Positions 1-10,015 of a DNA stretch of 48,362 nucleotides are shown in pieces (the first letter of the stretch is position 1; each line of letters opens with the position of its first letter). Source of the stretch: Zygnema cylindricum (lineage: Eukaryota; Streptophyta; Zygnematophyceae; Zygnematales; Zygnemataceae); NCBI GenBank assembly GCA_037447655.1, contig JBBHKE010001551.1, positions 1 to 48,362 of the forward strand, in the 5' to 3' direction. Position numbers and translations under genes: made by a program. Under the pieces are notes generated by a model that searched no databases, was not told the origin of the DNA, and saw only the letters and a list, made by a program, of their open reading frames with translations.

Positions 1-766
1 AGTTTATAAGTAGTCTTACGCATTATATAGAACGATAATGAATTAAACATTAATTCGTAGGATAAATCATTTAACTATAATTGTTAACGGGATACATAGA
101 TCTGGTATGTAAAAGTACGAATTGGGTACGGATAAGAAATCAATACCGCGCATAGATTCCGTAAGCAAAACAAATGCCGCGCATGTATTTATTACGGCTA
201 CGATCAAATATGAGTTTAATCAGATAGCCAAAATTAGCGCCGAGATCGCGGGAGAAGAATTTGGCGGTTTGTGGGCATCGCCACATCGGATGACACGTGG
301 CGATGTTACATTGGAGCGCGGCATCTCTGAGGATTAAAGGAGCAAATTCGGACATACCACGTGTCGACATTTAGGCCATGTCGTATAGTGTCCGTACATA
401 AAGTTCACCGGCAGCTGTACTTTTGCATACGGAACTGTAATCTGATTGGTTCCGTACATCAGTAGATAGAGTATGTGAGAGAGATAAGACTTAGAAAAAT
501 TAGAATATAGGACCCCCTCTCCAAGAGAGCTTCTGTACAAAAGGTCAACTCTGACCCTCCATAACTTACTGCTCAAGGGAGAAAATTCAGAGATTCTTTT
601 TGCTATCGACTCAGGGGAGTCTTGTCTTCACAGGGGTGAAGTTGGTCAGTGTTTTTGTTTGTCTGGGTGACAATTATTTTTGTTGAAACACAAAGGGGTA
701 AGGGTTATTCTAGAGGCTTCTTGAAAGCAGTCCACTCTGAGGATTTATAGAGGTCTCAGAGTTTCA
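1..766 (+). repeat. LTR-A copy 1, partial, sense strand plus
   Basis: This is the 3' three quarters of an LTR-A unit read in its sense direction, ending in GTCTCAGAGTTTCA. It is the reverse complement of the LTRs at 10879-11932 and 17455-18503. The first roughly 290 bp, which would hold the tRNA-like module, lie off the window. It carries the CACGTG box near 294-300. No internal region follows, so it is either the 3' LTR of a plus-strand element lying to the left or a solo LTR. Short ORFs inside it (for example 122-337) look like chance frames. Confidence 0.85.
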
Positions 767-1701
767 ACTTCACCCGTGTGAAGAAAAGACTCCTTTGAGT
801 CGATAGCAAAAAGAATCTCTAAATTTTCTCCCCTGAGGAGTAAGTTATGGAGGGTCAAAGTTGACCTTTTGTACAGAAACTCTTTGGGAGAGAAGGTCCT
901 ATCTTCTAATTTTTCTAAGTCCTATCTCTCTCACAGACTCTATCTAGTGATGTACAGAGCCAATCAGATTTCAGTTTTGTACACAAAAATACTGCTGCCG
1001 GTGTACTTTATGTAGGGCCATTGTACGACATGGCCTAAATGTCGACACGTGGTATGTTCGGATTCGCTCCTTTAATCCTCGGAGATGCCGCAATCCAATG
1101 TCATTCCCCCACGTGTGATCCGATGTGGCAATGACCACAAACCGCTGAAATCCTCTTCCGCGATCTCGGCGTTAATTCCGGCCGTCTGATTAAATTCACA
1201 TTTAATCATAGTCGTAATAAATACATGCGTGATATTCGTTTCACTAAAGAAATAAATACGCGGTATTGGTTTTTTATCTGTATCGGAATCCGTACTTTTT
1301 ACATTTAGTGGATATATGTCTTGCGTAATTAGTTATAGTTAAATGAACTTTTCTACGTATAAATGTTTAAATAATTATCGAACCCTATAGTACGTAACAC
1401 TACTTCTAGACTTAACGGCTAAGGCTATCGGCTACTAACTATCTGCCGGTCGGCAGGTACCAGGATCAAATCCTGTCGCCGGTAAATATCTTTTAGTAAA
1501 TTAAACCCCTAACTAAAATATATTTTCCCGTAAACCTTTGGATAGCCTAGGTAGCCATGGCTCTAGCTCCTTCTCCAATTTCTTAGTGACTGCGACAAGT
1601 TTGAGAAGTTGGAGAGAGAAGTTAGAGATAAACAGCCTCGACTTCTTTCTTATCTCAATTCAGACCTAGAAAATACTTTAAAAAGACCATTAATTTCTAC
1701 A
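767..1701 (-). repeat. LTR-A copy 2, inverted against copy 1
   Basis: LTR-A in minus orientation. It lacks about the first 124 bp (plus-strand view) that the full copy at 10879 has, and it ends in the complete terminus TTAATTTCTACA. The junction with copy 1 at 766/767 is exact, so copies 1 and 2 form a large inverted repeat. It carries the tRNA-like module at 1411-1494 and the conserved hairpin at about 1555-1633. Confidence 0.85.
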
Positions 1702-2508
1702 AGACGGTCCTATCTTCTAATTTTTCTAAGTCCTATCTCTCTCACAGACTATATCTACTAATGTACGGAGCCAATCAGATTTCAGTTCTGTATACAAAAG
1801 TAAAGCTGCCGTTGTACTTTTTGTACGGACACTGTATGACATGGCCTAAATGTCGACACATGGTATGTCCGGATTCGCTCCCTTAATCCTCGGAGATGCC
1901 GCGATCCAATGTCATTCTGCCACGTGTCATCCGATGTGGCGATGACCACAAACCGCCAAAATCCTCTTCCGCGATCTCGGCGTTAATTCCGGCCGTCCGA
2001 TTAAATTCACATTTAATCGTAGACGTAATAAATACATGTGCGGGTATTCGTTTCACTAAAAAAATAAATGCGCAGTATTGGTTTCTTATCCGTACCAAAA
2101 TCCGTACTTTTATATTACTGGATATATGTCTCCCATAAATAGTTACAGTCAAATGAACTATCTTTCGAATAAATGTTTAAATAATTATCAAATCATATAC
2201 TACGTAACACTACTTCTACACTTAACGGCTAAGGCTAACGGCTAACGACTGTCTGCCTGCCGGTAGGTACTAGGATCAAATCATGTGGCCGGCACATATC
2301 TTTTAGTAAATAAACCCCTAACTAATATATATTTTCCCATAAACCTGTAGATAGCCTAGGTAGCCATGGCTGTAGCTCCCTCTCCAATTTCTCAGTGACT
2401 GCAACAAGTTTGAGAGTTGGAGAGAGAAGTTAGAGGTAGACTGCCTCGGCATCTTTCTTATTTCTATACAGACCTAGAAAATACTTTAAAAGACCATGAA
2501 TTTCTACA
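1702..2508 (-). repeat. LTR-A copy 3, truncated
   Basis: A second minus-oriented LTR-A in tandem with copy 2. It lacks about the first 240 bp and ends in TTTCTACA at 2508. It carries the tRNA-like module at 2221-2304. There is no internal sequence between copies 2 and 3, so deletion or LTR-LTR recombination has removed whatever separated them. The complete terminus abuts the middle of an LTR-B, which suggests the LTR-A cluster inserted into LTR-B; the other side of that insertion is not visible. Confidence 0.85.
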
Positions 2509-2844
2509 CTGTGCAGCCTGGACTCCCGTGAGTTCGTAGCAAAAAGAATCACTGAAAACGGCCAACCACCTGATAAGTTATAAGTCGGTTAAAATGCCAA
2601 GTTTATAGAAACTCTCAAAGGGAGAGAGGTTCCTATCTACCAAATTCTCGAAGTCCTAAATCCCTCTCACAACCCCTATCTATTGAAGTACGAACCAATC
2701 ATATCACCAGCGGGAACAGAAAAGTACTATGGTCGATGTACTTTTTGTACGGCATATGTACGGCAACGCCATTGAGTGGACGCGTGTCCACTTTTAACTT
2801 GTCCTTATGTTCGCCGCAATTCCTGCGATCAAATGTCATCCCTC

Positions 2845-2870
2845 CACGTGGCGCCACGTCATGCCACGTC
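2845..2870. promoter_or_regulatory. G-box cluster in LTR-B
   Basis: A perfect CACGTG palindrome at 2845-2850 is followed by two more CCACGTC half-matches within 26 bp. CACGTG is the core of plant bZIP/bHLH G-boxes and ABRE elements. Comparable boxes sit at the same place in the other LTRs, for example 17923-17928 and 44134-44139. Confidence 0.55.
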
Positions 2871-3120
2871 CATAAACGCCAAAGTGACCATTCCGCTATC
2901 TCGACAGTGATATACGCCGTCGGATTAAATTCGACATTAAAATGTTCGCCGTCAAAACAAATGTCTGGTTCATTAGTTTTCGTACGAGAAAATGTTTTGC
3001 ACTATATAATACTTGGTTCTATGTTTCTTTGTTTGTCATTCTGTTAATTGAATTCATGGTCGTAACATTGTTTAAATATATATCAAACCTAATGTATCCA
3101 AACGGACTTCTACAAAAAAT

Positions 3121-3189
3121 TGGCTAGAGCTAACGGCTATGCCGTGCTCTGCGCGTCTGAGGTTCGAGTCCTGCCGGACTCAACCTTTT
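3121..3189 (+). promoter_or_regulatory. tRNA-Arg-like Pol III module in LTR-B (antisense to Cop1)
   Basis: The B-box at 3161-3171 (GGTTCGAGTCC) is a perfect consensus match. The 24 bases around it agree at about 20 positions with the T-arm and 3' acceptor side of plant tRNA-Arg(ACG) as I remember it. An A-box-like GGCTAGAGCTAACGG lies at 3122-3136, and a Pol III-type TTTT stop at 3186-3189. The acceptor and anticodon stems do not pair well, so this is not a working tRNA gene. Confidence 0.6.
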
Positions 3190-3243
3190 GTTAAGAGTGA
3201 CATAAGTCACTCTTTAGTCTTGCCTGCTTAAGCTAAGACAGCC

Positions 3244-3297
3244 ATGGCTCAGCCACCCTCTCTAACCCTCAATGACTACGACAAGTATGGTGGGTAG
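3244..3297 (+). other. Conserved LTR hairpin / antisense short ORF (LTR-B)
   Basis: In a GCCATGG context this antisense strand reads M-A-Q-P-P-S-L-T-L-N-D-Y-D-K-Y-G-G then TAG. The same 17 codons, with mostly silent differences, occur at 22720-22773 and 38253 onward. The sequence also folds: the CCACCCTCTCT side can pair with the purine-rich AGAAAGAGGAGGTGG that follows. Whether an RNA hairpin or a peptide is conserved cannot be settled by eye. Confidence 0.45.
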
Positions 3298-3394
3298 AAA
3301 GAGGAGGTGGAGGCAGGCTGTCCGCCTTTTTCCTTCTTCTATTTGTACTAAATTTAGACCTAGAAAATACCATATAAAACTAATAATTTTAACA

Positions 3395-3411
3395 CTCCCC
3401 TTATTTTCTAG
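3395..3411 (-). other. Polypurine tract of Cop1
   Basis: The minus strand reads CTAGAAAATAAGGGGAG directly before the LTR start TGTTAAAA. The same tract precedes the LTRs at 11933-11949, 18504-18520, 29883-29899 and (plus strand) 26161-26175. It is the plus-strand DNA primer site of the element. Confidence 0.85.
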
Positions 3412-3417
3412 TCTAAT

Positions 3418-4201
3418 TTAATTTTCAGTTTTAATCCACAATTTTCTTTGCAATATTTTAATTTGGGAAGGCATCGGTTTTGTCATCATATCAGCTACCA
3501 TTTCTTTATCAGATCTATATACAAGATTCACAATTTTATTCTCAACTTTTTCTCTTACAAAACTTAATCTTATGTCCATATGTTTAGCCTTAAAATGATG
3601 TTTTGGATTAGCTGCAATTGCAATGGCAGCTTGATTATCACAAAACACTTCATGCACTGCCTCCTTCATATACCCCAGTTCTTGCAGCAAGGACTTGACC
3701 CACATTAATTCTTTTACAGCAGAACAACAGGATATGTACTCAACCTCCATAGTAGAGTGAGAAACCACCTTTTGTTGCTTACTACTCCAACAGCAAGCAC
3801 CTTCCCCAACATACAACACATACCCAGAAGTGCATCTTCTCATAGGTGCATCCCTATAACTGGCATCACTCCTAGTAGTGATGTCAGTGTGCTCCCCTCC
3901 CAAATGCAGCCATAACTCTTTGGTTCCTACGAGATATCTCATGACTCTCTTAGTTTTCTCCCAATCTCTTTTCCTAGGATCATTAAGACTCCTACTGAGT
4001 ACTCCAACTTTTGTCGTTATGTCCGGCCTGGTACAATTCATGAAATATATTAAATTTCCTACAACCTATCTATAAGGGATATACTTCATAAACTCTCTCT
4101 CCTCTAGACTCATCTGATCATCTAAGATCATCACTCCTCCTTCTTCACTCCCATCACTTACTTTTTTCAAGTCCATGGGAGTGGTACAACTGTTAGTACA
4201 T
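3418..4201 (-). pseudogene. Cop1 RT connection + RNase H (C-terminal end of Pol)
   Basis: Cleaves the RNA of the RNA:DNA hybrid during reverse transcription. The readable frame 3418-4041 (207 codons) starts in the RT tail (NCTRPD motif) and runs to the natural C-terminus and TAA, seven bases from the polypurine tract. RNase H acidic residues are present: Asp in TRSDASY, Glu in STMEVEY and Asp in FCDNQAA, followed by the conserved HHFKAKHMDIR block. Upstream, 4042-4201 continues the RT but is broken by a stop. Ty1/copia assignment is certain. Confidence 0.88.
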
Positions 4202-5185
4202 CTAAAATTTCTCAAGCATATTACTTATTGCTTCTTTTTGAGTAAGTCTGATAATCTTCTTCCCCCTATCTCTCTCCATTTGAATCCCCAAAATATATCT
4301 TGCCTCCCCTAAATCCTTCATATCAAATCTGCTTCTAAGATCTTTCTTTAATTTATCGATTTTTTCCAAAGATTTACACAACATAAGCAGAGCATCCATA
4401 TAAATTGCAATAAAAATGACACCATTCTCATCTTCAAACATATAGATAGAATGGTCAGAGCTGATCCGGATATATCCTTGACTGGTAAGAAACTCATCTA
4501 GTTTCTTATTCCAGTGTCGGAGACCGTGCTTTAGTCCATATAAGGACTTTATGAGCCTGCAGACTTTGCTCTCTTCTCCTTTTTCCACGAACCCCTCGGG
4601 TTGCCTCATGAAAATTTCTTCCTCTAACTCACCATTTAGAAAAGCAGTCTTAATGTCCATCTGGTGTATTGCCATGTCTTCCGCTGCTGCCAAACTGAGG
4701 AGAATCCTTACTGATGGGAACCGAACAACTGGAGCAAAGGTCTCCTCATAGTCAATCTCCTCCTTTTGGGTGAATCCTTTCGCTACCTATCGAGCCTTAT
4801 ATTTCTCAATGGTATTATCTGGGTTCAGTTTTAATTTAAATACCCATTTACACCCAATAAGTTTTCTGTCTGGAGGGCAATCTGCTAGTTCCCAAGTATT
4901 TGCTTCCATGATAGAGGCCATCTCATCATTTATGGCTCTAATCCATCTTTCTTTCTTTGGACTATTCACTGCCTTTGAGTAAGACTGAGGCTCATCTGGG
5001 TGAGAAAGCTTAGTTACCTTATGAGCGGCATTTTTTTCCACTATCCTTTTGCTGCTCCTTTTCCCTCCCTCAAACTCTGAAGCTTGAATGGATGGAAGTC
5101 TTAGATTTCTCCTCACTCTCTTATCGGCTCCCTTGTCCATAGAAGCCGGTTCTGGTCCCACGTTTTCTTTCTCCTCAAAGTCCAT
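4202..5185 (-). pseudogene. Cop1 reverse transcriptase (broken)
   Basis: RNA-dependent DNA polymerase of the copia Pol. The N-terminal frame 4787-5185 holds the integrase-RT linker and the start of RT (WVFKLKLNPDNT, IEKYKAR). Frame 4202-4693 has MDIKTAFLNGELEEEIFM, CRLIKSLYGLKH and the polymerase motif, here YMDA instead of YVDD, so the second catalytic Asp is lost. The two frames are separated by stops around 4694-4786. The intact relative is the YVDD copy of Cop8 near 39430. Confidence 0.88.
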
Positions 5186-6120
5186 AGGGGTATGTGAGAT
5201 TTTCGGTGAGTCTCATGTATCTCGGATCTCCCCTGAATCTGCAATCACGGTTTTACTTATGTCCCTTTCGGGAACGACCGAGTTCTCCCCACTTTCGGAC
5301 TCAAATATGATTCTTATCTTCTTTCTATATTTGAAGGGGTCAAATGAATTCCCTTCATCCATAACAACTAAGAGTTTGACTTGAATGATATCTTTCTTTG
5401 CTAAGTTATAGACTCTATATCCCTTAACATCCTCATCATATCCTACAAAGTATCCAGGTTTTCCCTTAGCATCTAGTTTCCAGTTTTTCCTATCCGTGTC
5501 AAGATTGTAAACTTGGCTACCGAATACTTTAAGGTGTGAGATATCTGGTTTCCTTCCAACCCATCTCTCATAAGGTGTCACTCCCTTTACAGCTGAGGTA
5601 AGGACTCTATTCTTAATGTAGTTGGCACAATTCATTGCTTCTGCCCAAAATCTCTTTCCTATTTTCTTGTCGGCCAACATACTGCATACACTATCTCCTA
5701 GTGTTTAATTCAACCTCTTAGCTACCCCATTTTGTACCGAGTTATATGGTACAACTTTTTGGTGCTGCACTGCCTCATCTCTTAGATATTCCTCAAATTT
5801 GTTTGTGGTATATTCCCTCCCATTATCACTCCTTATCCTCTTATTGGGGGTTTCATGCAACTTCTCACTCAATGCTTTATATTCTTTGTTTTAAGTTGAT
5901 GCTTCATACTTTGTTTTTAGAAAGTAGACTCTAGAGTATTTAGACCCGTCTTCGGTTATTGTCATCATAAACCTCTTTCCTCCAATCGAAGGAACTTTTG
6001 CAGGTCCCCAAATATCTGTGTGGACCAAATCTTAAACTTTCTCACCTTTATATGTGGCGGCTTTGGGAAAGGGAAGTCTGTGAGCCTTACCGTGAGCACA
6101 ACCACTACAATCATCCATCA
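5186..6120 (-). pseudogene. Cop1 integrase (broken)
   Basis: Joins the cDNA to host DNA. The C-terminal part is open at 5213-5680 (KKIGKRFWAEA, PYERWVGRKPDISHLKVFG). The catalytic core at 5686-6030 is interrupted by stops; it still shows the first Asp (HTDIWGP) and the second (SDNGREY). The third catalytic residue, Glu of NGVAER, is Lys (NGVAKRLN), the same change as in the scrap at 37211-37421. The enzyme could not be active. Confidence 0.85.
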
Positions 6121-6640
6121 TTTCTTTATCCCCAAACTGAATGCCTTCTACTACCCCAAGCTCTTTCATTTCCCTCAACCTATCAAAATGCACATGTCCC
6201 AACCGCTTATGCTAAATCATCAACTAAGGAACACCAACATAGTAAGCATTCTTCTTTTCATTACATAGGTTAAGCCTAAACATTCCTTGGCTACCCTTAT
6301 TTGCCGTGAAGTAAACTTCATCCCCATATTTAGCTGTAAAGACTCCTTTTGTAGTGAAGGTATCAAACTCTTTGTCATCTAACACAGAGGTAGAGACAAA
6401 ATTTTAACTCAGCTGAGGAATGTAGAGTACATTTGAGAATGTAAGTATAAAAGTCTTACCCTCCACTAAGACTTTCAGATCCACTGATCCCACTAGATTT
6501 GTAATAACCACTCTCCCATCCCCATACTCTATCTCTACAGTAGGGATCTTTGTTAGCTCAGTGAAGAGTTCCTTATCATGACACATATGCATGGATGCAC
6601 TTGAGTCGATGATCCATCCTTCCTGTGGATCTTCCCGAAT
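6121..6640 (-). pseudogene. Cop1 protease and GAG-pre-integrase region (broken)
   Basis: The pre-integrase zinc-binding region (degraded HKR-GH and CSGCA-type motif) occupies about 6040-6240 but is frameshifted. Upstream, frame 6404-6592 carries the protease body (IPTVEIEYGDGRVV, VLYIPQL). Just N-terminal, at about 6600-6620, the active site reads DSSA where copia proteases have DSGA. The protease would cleave Gag-Pol inside the virus-like particle. Confidence 0.8.
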
Positions 6641-7077
6641 TGCTCCAAGGGCACACTTCTGTCTTCAAAGGATCTCCTTCTCTTCCAGACTCTCGTTAAG
6701 GAGAAGCTCCCCATCCTCCTCAGAAGACTCATCCTCGGTTTCTCCTATCACTTTTTTAACCACAAGTGCCTTTTTCTTCCCTCCGAAAGAACCCCTTCCA
6801 CGGTTCTCTTGGAGCCTCATCTTCGAAAGCTTCACACAATATGCAATGAAGTGTCCCAGTTTTTTGCAAAATTGACAAAGACCGTTTGGAGGCCTTCGAC
6901 CTCGAGAATGATCTCTTTCCCCTTTGTACGGTTTCTTTGAGTCCTTCCCCCATCGGTCCCCTCCTGCTGCTAGAGCTTGAATGCTCTTTCCTCCTCTCCT
7001 AATCTCCATTATGTTTTCTAGCTTTTGCTCAGCCAACTGGAGCTCCTGAATAGTTCCAGCTCTATAAATCTCAACCA
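6641..7077 (-). pseudogene. Cop1 gag C-terminal part
   Basis: A nucleocapsid-like segment (frame 6665-7078) with an intact CCHC zinc knuckle, CQFCKKLGHFIAYC, a basic stretch before it and an acidic tail (ETEDESSEEDGE) leading to the protease. The frame begins at VEIYRAGTIQ in the UBN2/gag capsid domain. The upstream half is missing because the LTR of Cop2 starts exactly here (7078). Confidence 0.85.
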
Positions 7078-8095
7078 TGTTGATTTAAGGCAGCTGGTGC
7101 CACTGAAGAAGATGAAGAAGCACCAACAGTTGCCATGATAATTAATTGTGCAAAGAGGAAACTCTCACGAAATCCCACAAACAACCAACTTCACAATGAA
7201 GCCCCAAGCAAACCAGACACACCCTAAGTCTACAAATTCGCCACAATATAGAATATACACCAAAGAAATCATATGAAGAATTTCACAAAGTTCTGCCAAA
7301 AGATCACAATGAACTTATAATTCAAACACACCCTAAAACTGCTTCGCATTTTTCCTACACAACAATCCTACTTTTCCTAAAGTAATCTAAGTCCTATATA
7401 TACAAGTGAGCCTAGAGTTGATCACACCGTAATACAACTAGCGTGGTCAATTGGTACACTACTCTTCATTAACAAAATCCCACCGTCGAATGCACAATTA
7501 TTTACACCAATCAGAGAGCAGCTAGAAATGAAATAGTACGCGGTTAAAGTTCGTCCGCTGAAATGACTGTACACTCAATACTTCTCTTCAAAAATGACAG
7601 CGGACTTCGTCCGCTTTCCACGTATTCTTTTGACACTGAAGATGAACCTCCACGTGTAACTTTGGTCCTCAAATGTAACTTTACCTTTTCTTTTAGAACA
7701 ACCAAACTTGACTTTCTCACGGACCGACACGTGTGCCTGAAGTGCACCGAATCTGTGTACTCCCTTTTGAGTTACATACTCACTAAATCATGTCCCCGTC
7801 AAATTTATCTTCACACAAATTGACTCATATTCAGAACACCTTTCTTTCGCAGACTGCTATAGCAGATATGACTCTGCTACGACTGTTATGACTGCTATCG
7901 CAACTATGACTGCTATGATCTGCCAGCGCAACTGTGATATTAGAGCAACGCAATAGCGATGTCAGATCAGAGCAGCATAGCAGCACAGCAACAAGTGTGG
8001 ATTGCTTTAAGGTTTGTAGCTACTATGTCACACTTAGCGCAGCATGGCTGCATAGCTGCAAGATATAGAGAGGACTCAAGGTTTCCAAAACAACA
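7078..8095 (-). repeat. LTR-C, 1018 bp (3' LTR of Cop2)
   Basis: Bounded by TGTTG and CAACA and followed by the polypurine tract CTCCCCTAAACCTTT (8096-8110, plus view). Two CACGTG boxes lie at 7651-7656 and 7728-7733. It has no tRNA-like module. The stretch 7848-8068 is a low-complexity mix of GACTGCTAT- and AGCAGCATAGCAG-like words. Related LTRs are the solo LTR at 14228-15391 and the one at 36700-37210. Small ORFs here are not genes. Confidence 0.88.
7848..8068. repeat. Cryptic simple repeat inside LTR-C
   Basis: Degenerate repeats of ACTGCTATxGC type in the first half and of AGCAGCATAGCAG type in the second half. The two halves are roughly reverse complementary, so the RNA could form a long imperfect hairpin. 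It lies in the sense-strand 5' fifth of the LTR. Confidence 0.6.
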
Positions 8096-8157
8096 CTCCC
8101 CTAAACCTTTAGACTCTCTCAGCCACTGAGTCCACATTCCCCTCTACAGAACTTCAA

Positions 8158-9100
8158 CTAAGGTGCACGTAAAGGCTTAGTCGTCATATCTGCTACAATC
8201 TTATCATCAGGAAGATAACTTAGCTTTAACATTATGTTCATCACCTTCTCTCTTACAAAATGCAGCTTGACGTCAATGTGCTTGCTTTTGAAGTGATGAC
8301 TCGGGTTGGATACAATCGCAATAGCTGCCTGGTTGTCGCACCACCCTATTAGAGGTCCGGATTGCATAAAATGAAGTTCTTGGAGGAGCGATTTCACCCA
8401 TAGTAACTCCGTGACAGCTGAGCTTGCTGCCATATATTCAACCTCTATTGTAGACTGAGCTGTTACCTTTTGAAGCTTGCTGCTCCAACAGCATGTTCTA
8501 GTTCCAATCTTCAAATATATACAGTGGTGGAACGGCGGCTTGGCATGTCTCCATAGCTAGCATCACTCCACGTCTGAATTTTGACTTCATCTCCACTGAG
8601 AGCAAGTCTAAGATTCCGTGTTCCTGCAAGGTACCGAAGAACCCTCTTTGCGGCCTCCCAAACTGGTTTTCTCGGATTATGCAAACTCCGGCTCAAAGCG
8701 CCAACTGCTGCCGCAATATCTGGCCTTGTGCAATTGATGAAGTAAATTAGGGTGCCAACAATCTGTCGGTATGGAATAGTGGCCATAAAATCTGCCTCCC
8801 TTGACTCCAATGTATCTTCAAAAATGATTCCTCCATCGGTCTCCATGCCTTCCACTTTCTGCTTAAATTCCATGGGAGTGGCACTTCCGTTTGCCTCTGC
8901 CATGCCAAACTTTTCAAGCACATTTCCTATCGTTTCACGCTGCGTTAGATGGATTGTTCTCCTATCTCTATCCCTTTCTACTTGAATTCGAAGAATATAC
9001 TTTGCCTCACCTAAGTCTTTAATCTCAAATCTTGAATTCAAGGCTGCCTTTATTTTGTTAATTTCATTTAAAAACTTGCTTAACTGCTGCAAATCATCTA
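8158..9100 (-). pseudogene. Cop2 RNase H and RT C-terminal part
   Basis: Frame 8158-8514 holds the RNase H C-terminal half: Glu in STIEVEY, Asp in WCDNQAA, the HHFKSKHIDVK block, then the natural end. The overlapping frame 8511-9092 holds the RT thumb (AKYILRIQVERDRD), the CTRPD motif and the RNase H Asp in TWSDASYGD, so a frameshift near 8512 splits the domain. All three RNase H acidic residues survive. Confidence 0.85.
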
Positions 9101-9705
9101 CATATACCGCAATTTACATAATCCCATCTTTCCCTTCTATAACATAGACTGAGTGATCTGAGCTAATCCTAACAAATCTTAGACTGGTTCGAAACTCATA
9201 TAGTTTTAGGTTCCACTGATGTGGAGCTTGCTTCAAACTATACAAGGATTTCAACAGTTTACAGACCAGATTTTCTTTTCTTGTCTCTTCATACCTTTGA
9301 GGCTGCTTCATATAAATTATTTCCTCTAAATCTCCATGCAAGAAAGTTGTTTTAACATCCATTTGATGTAGTTCCATATTCTCAATGGCCGCTAAGGATA
9401 ACAAAATTCTAACAGTTGGAAATCGGACAACCGGAGAGAAAGTCTCTTCATAGTCAATTCCCTCTTTCTCACTATAGCCTTTAGCAACAAGCCTAGCCTT
9501 ATATCTTTCAATAGAGTTATCTGGATTCAACTTTACTTTAAAGACCCATTTAGAGTCGATGGCTTTTCGGTCTGGTGGAAGCTCCACAAGCTCCCAAGTT
9601 TGAGCCTCCATTATCGATTGCATTTCATCGTTAGCTGCAGCGATCCATTGATCTTTTTTCAGAGCTGAAAAGGCTTCCTGTATTGTGACCGGTTCCATCA
9701 TGCTG
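9085..9705 (-). pseudogene. Cop2 reverse transcriptase, N-terminal and catalytic part
   Basis: Frame 9114-9848 includes the linker end, WVFKVKLNPDNSIERYKAR, FSPVVRFPTVRILLSLAA and MDVKTTFLHGDLEE. Past a stop near 9112-9114 the polymerase motif YVDD is intact at about 9092-9106. Without the stops and the linker frameshift the RT would be nearly complete. Confidence 0.85.
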
Positions 9706-9905
9706 TCAGATAATAGAGCAGTTTCGCAGCTTCGCAATTTCGCAGCGTCGCAGCTTTGTAGCTTTGCAGCTTCGCAATTTCGCAGCGTCGCAGCTTTGCA
9801 GCTTCGTAGCATCGCAGCTTCGCAGTTTTGAAGGGTCGCATTTTTCATTCAGATCTAGTGAACCGACAAAAAATAGAGCAGCTTTGCAGTTTCGCAGCCT
9901 GTTGC
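9706..9905. repeat. GCAGCTTCGCA-type repeat in the Cop2 linker
   Basis: Variable 9-11 bp units of the form GCAGCTTCGCA / GCAGCTTTGCA are repeated over about 120 bp (9718-9838) and again briefly at 9880-9900. On the coding strand they give runs of (A)KLRSC. The frames 9706-10044 and 9114-9848 overlap here out of register, so slippage in this repeat probably caused the frameshift between integrase and RT. Confidence 0.75.
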
Positions 9906-9966
9906 TTTGCCTTTTTCCCCGCGGAAAATCTGAGGCTGGAATTGTTGGATCCGTAGGTTGCCGCCA

Positions 9967-10015
9967 AGGAGGAGGTGGTGGAGGAGGAGGAGGTGGTGGA
10001 GGAGGAGGAGGATTC
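9967..10015 (-). repeat. (GGA/GGT)n microsatellite coding a proline run
   Basis: An interrupted GGAGGTGGTGGA repeat that codes for about 15 consecutive prolines on the minus strand, just upstream of IPASDFPRGKRQSNRL, the normal integrase-RT linker motif. It is unique to Cop2 in this window. The glycine run on the plus strand is its shadow. Confidence 0.8.

Larger units (their letters stand above)
2509..3394 (-). repeat. LTR-B of Cop1 (3' LTR, truncated at its far end)
   Basis: Related to LTR-A but clearly diverged. It ends (plus view) in TTTTAACA directly before the polypurine tract. The first 100 bp or so are missing compared with the copy at 37422-38405. It contains three CCACGT cores at 2844-2870, a tRNA-like module at 3121-3189 and the conserved hairpin or antisense short ORF at 3241-3300. 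Confidence 0.85.
2509..7077 (-). mobile_element. Cop1: Ty1/copia element, 5' end missing
   Basis: On the minus strand the order is gag C-terminus, protease, integrase, RT, RNase H, polypurine tract and 3' LTR (LTR-B). The gag N-terminus, PBS and 5' LTR are absent because Cop2 begins inside gag at 7078. The coding region is broken by many stops, and catalytic positions are lost in RT and integrase. Its closest relative in the window is Cop8 (37422-40567), which has the same LTR type and linker wording. Confidence 0.9.

Noticed and set aside
122-337. LTR-encoded protein: the frame recurs at 1883-2152 with similar residues (AHVFITxTIK, FGGLW, SPHRMTRG)
   Set aside because: Similarity follows from LTR identity; the frame is broken or starts differently in the other LTR-A copies and no start context is conserved.
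9706-9848. Leucine-rich or pentapeptide repeat protein
   Set aside because: The KLRSC repeats come from a drifting 9-11 bp DNA repeat, change frame within the repeat and occur in one element only.
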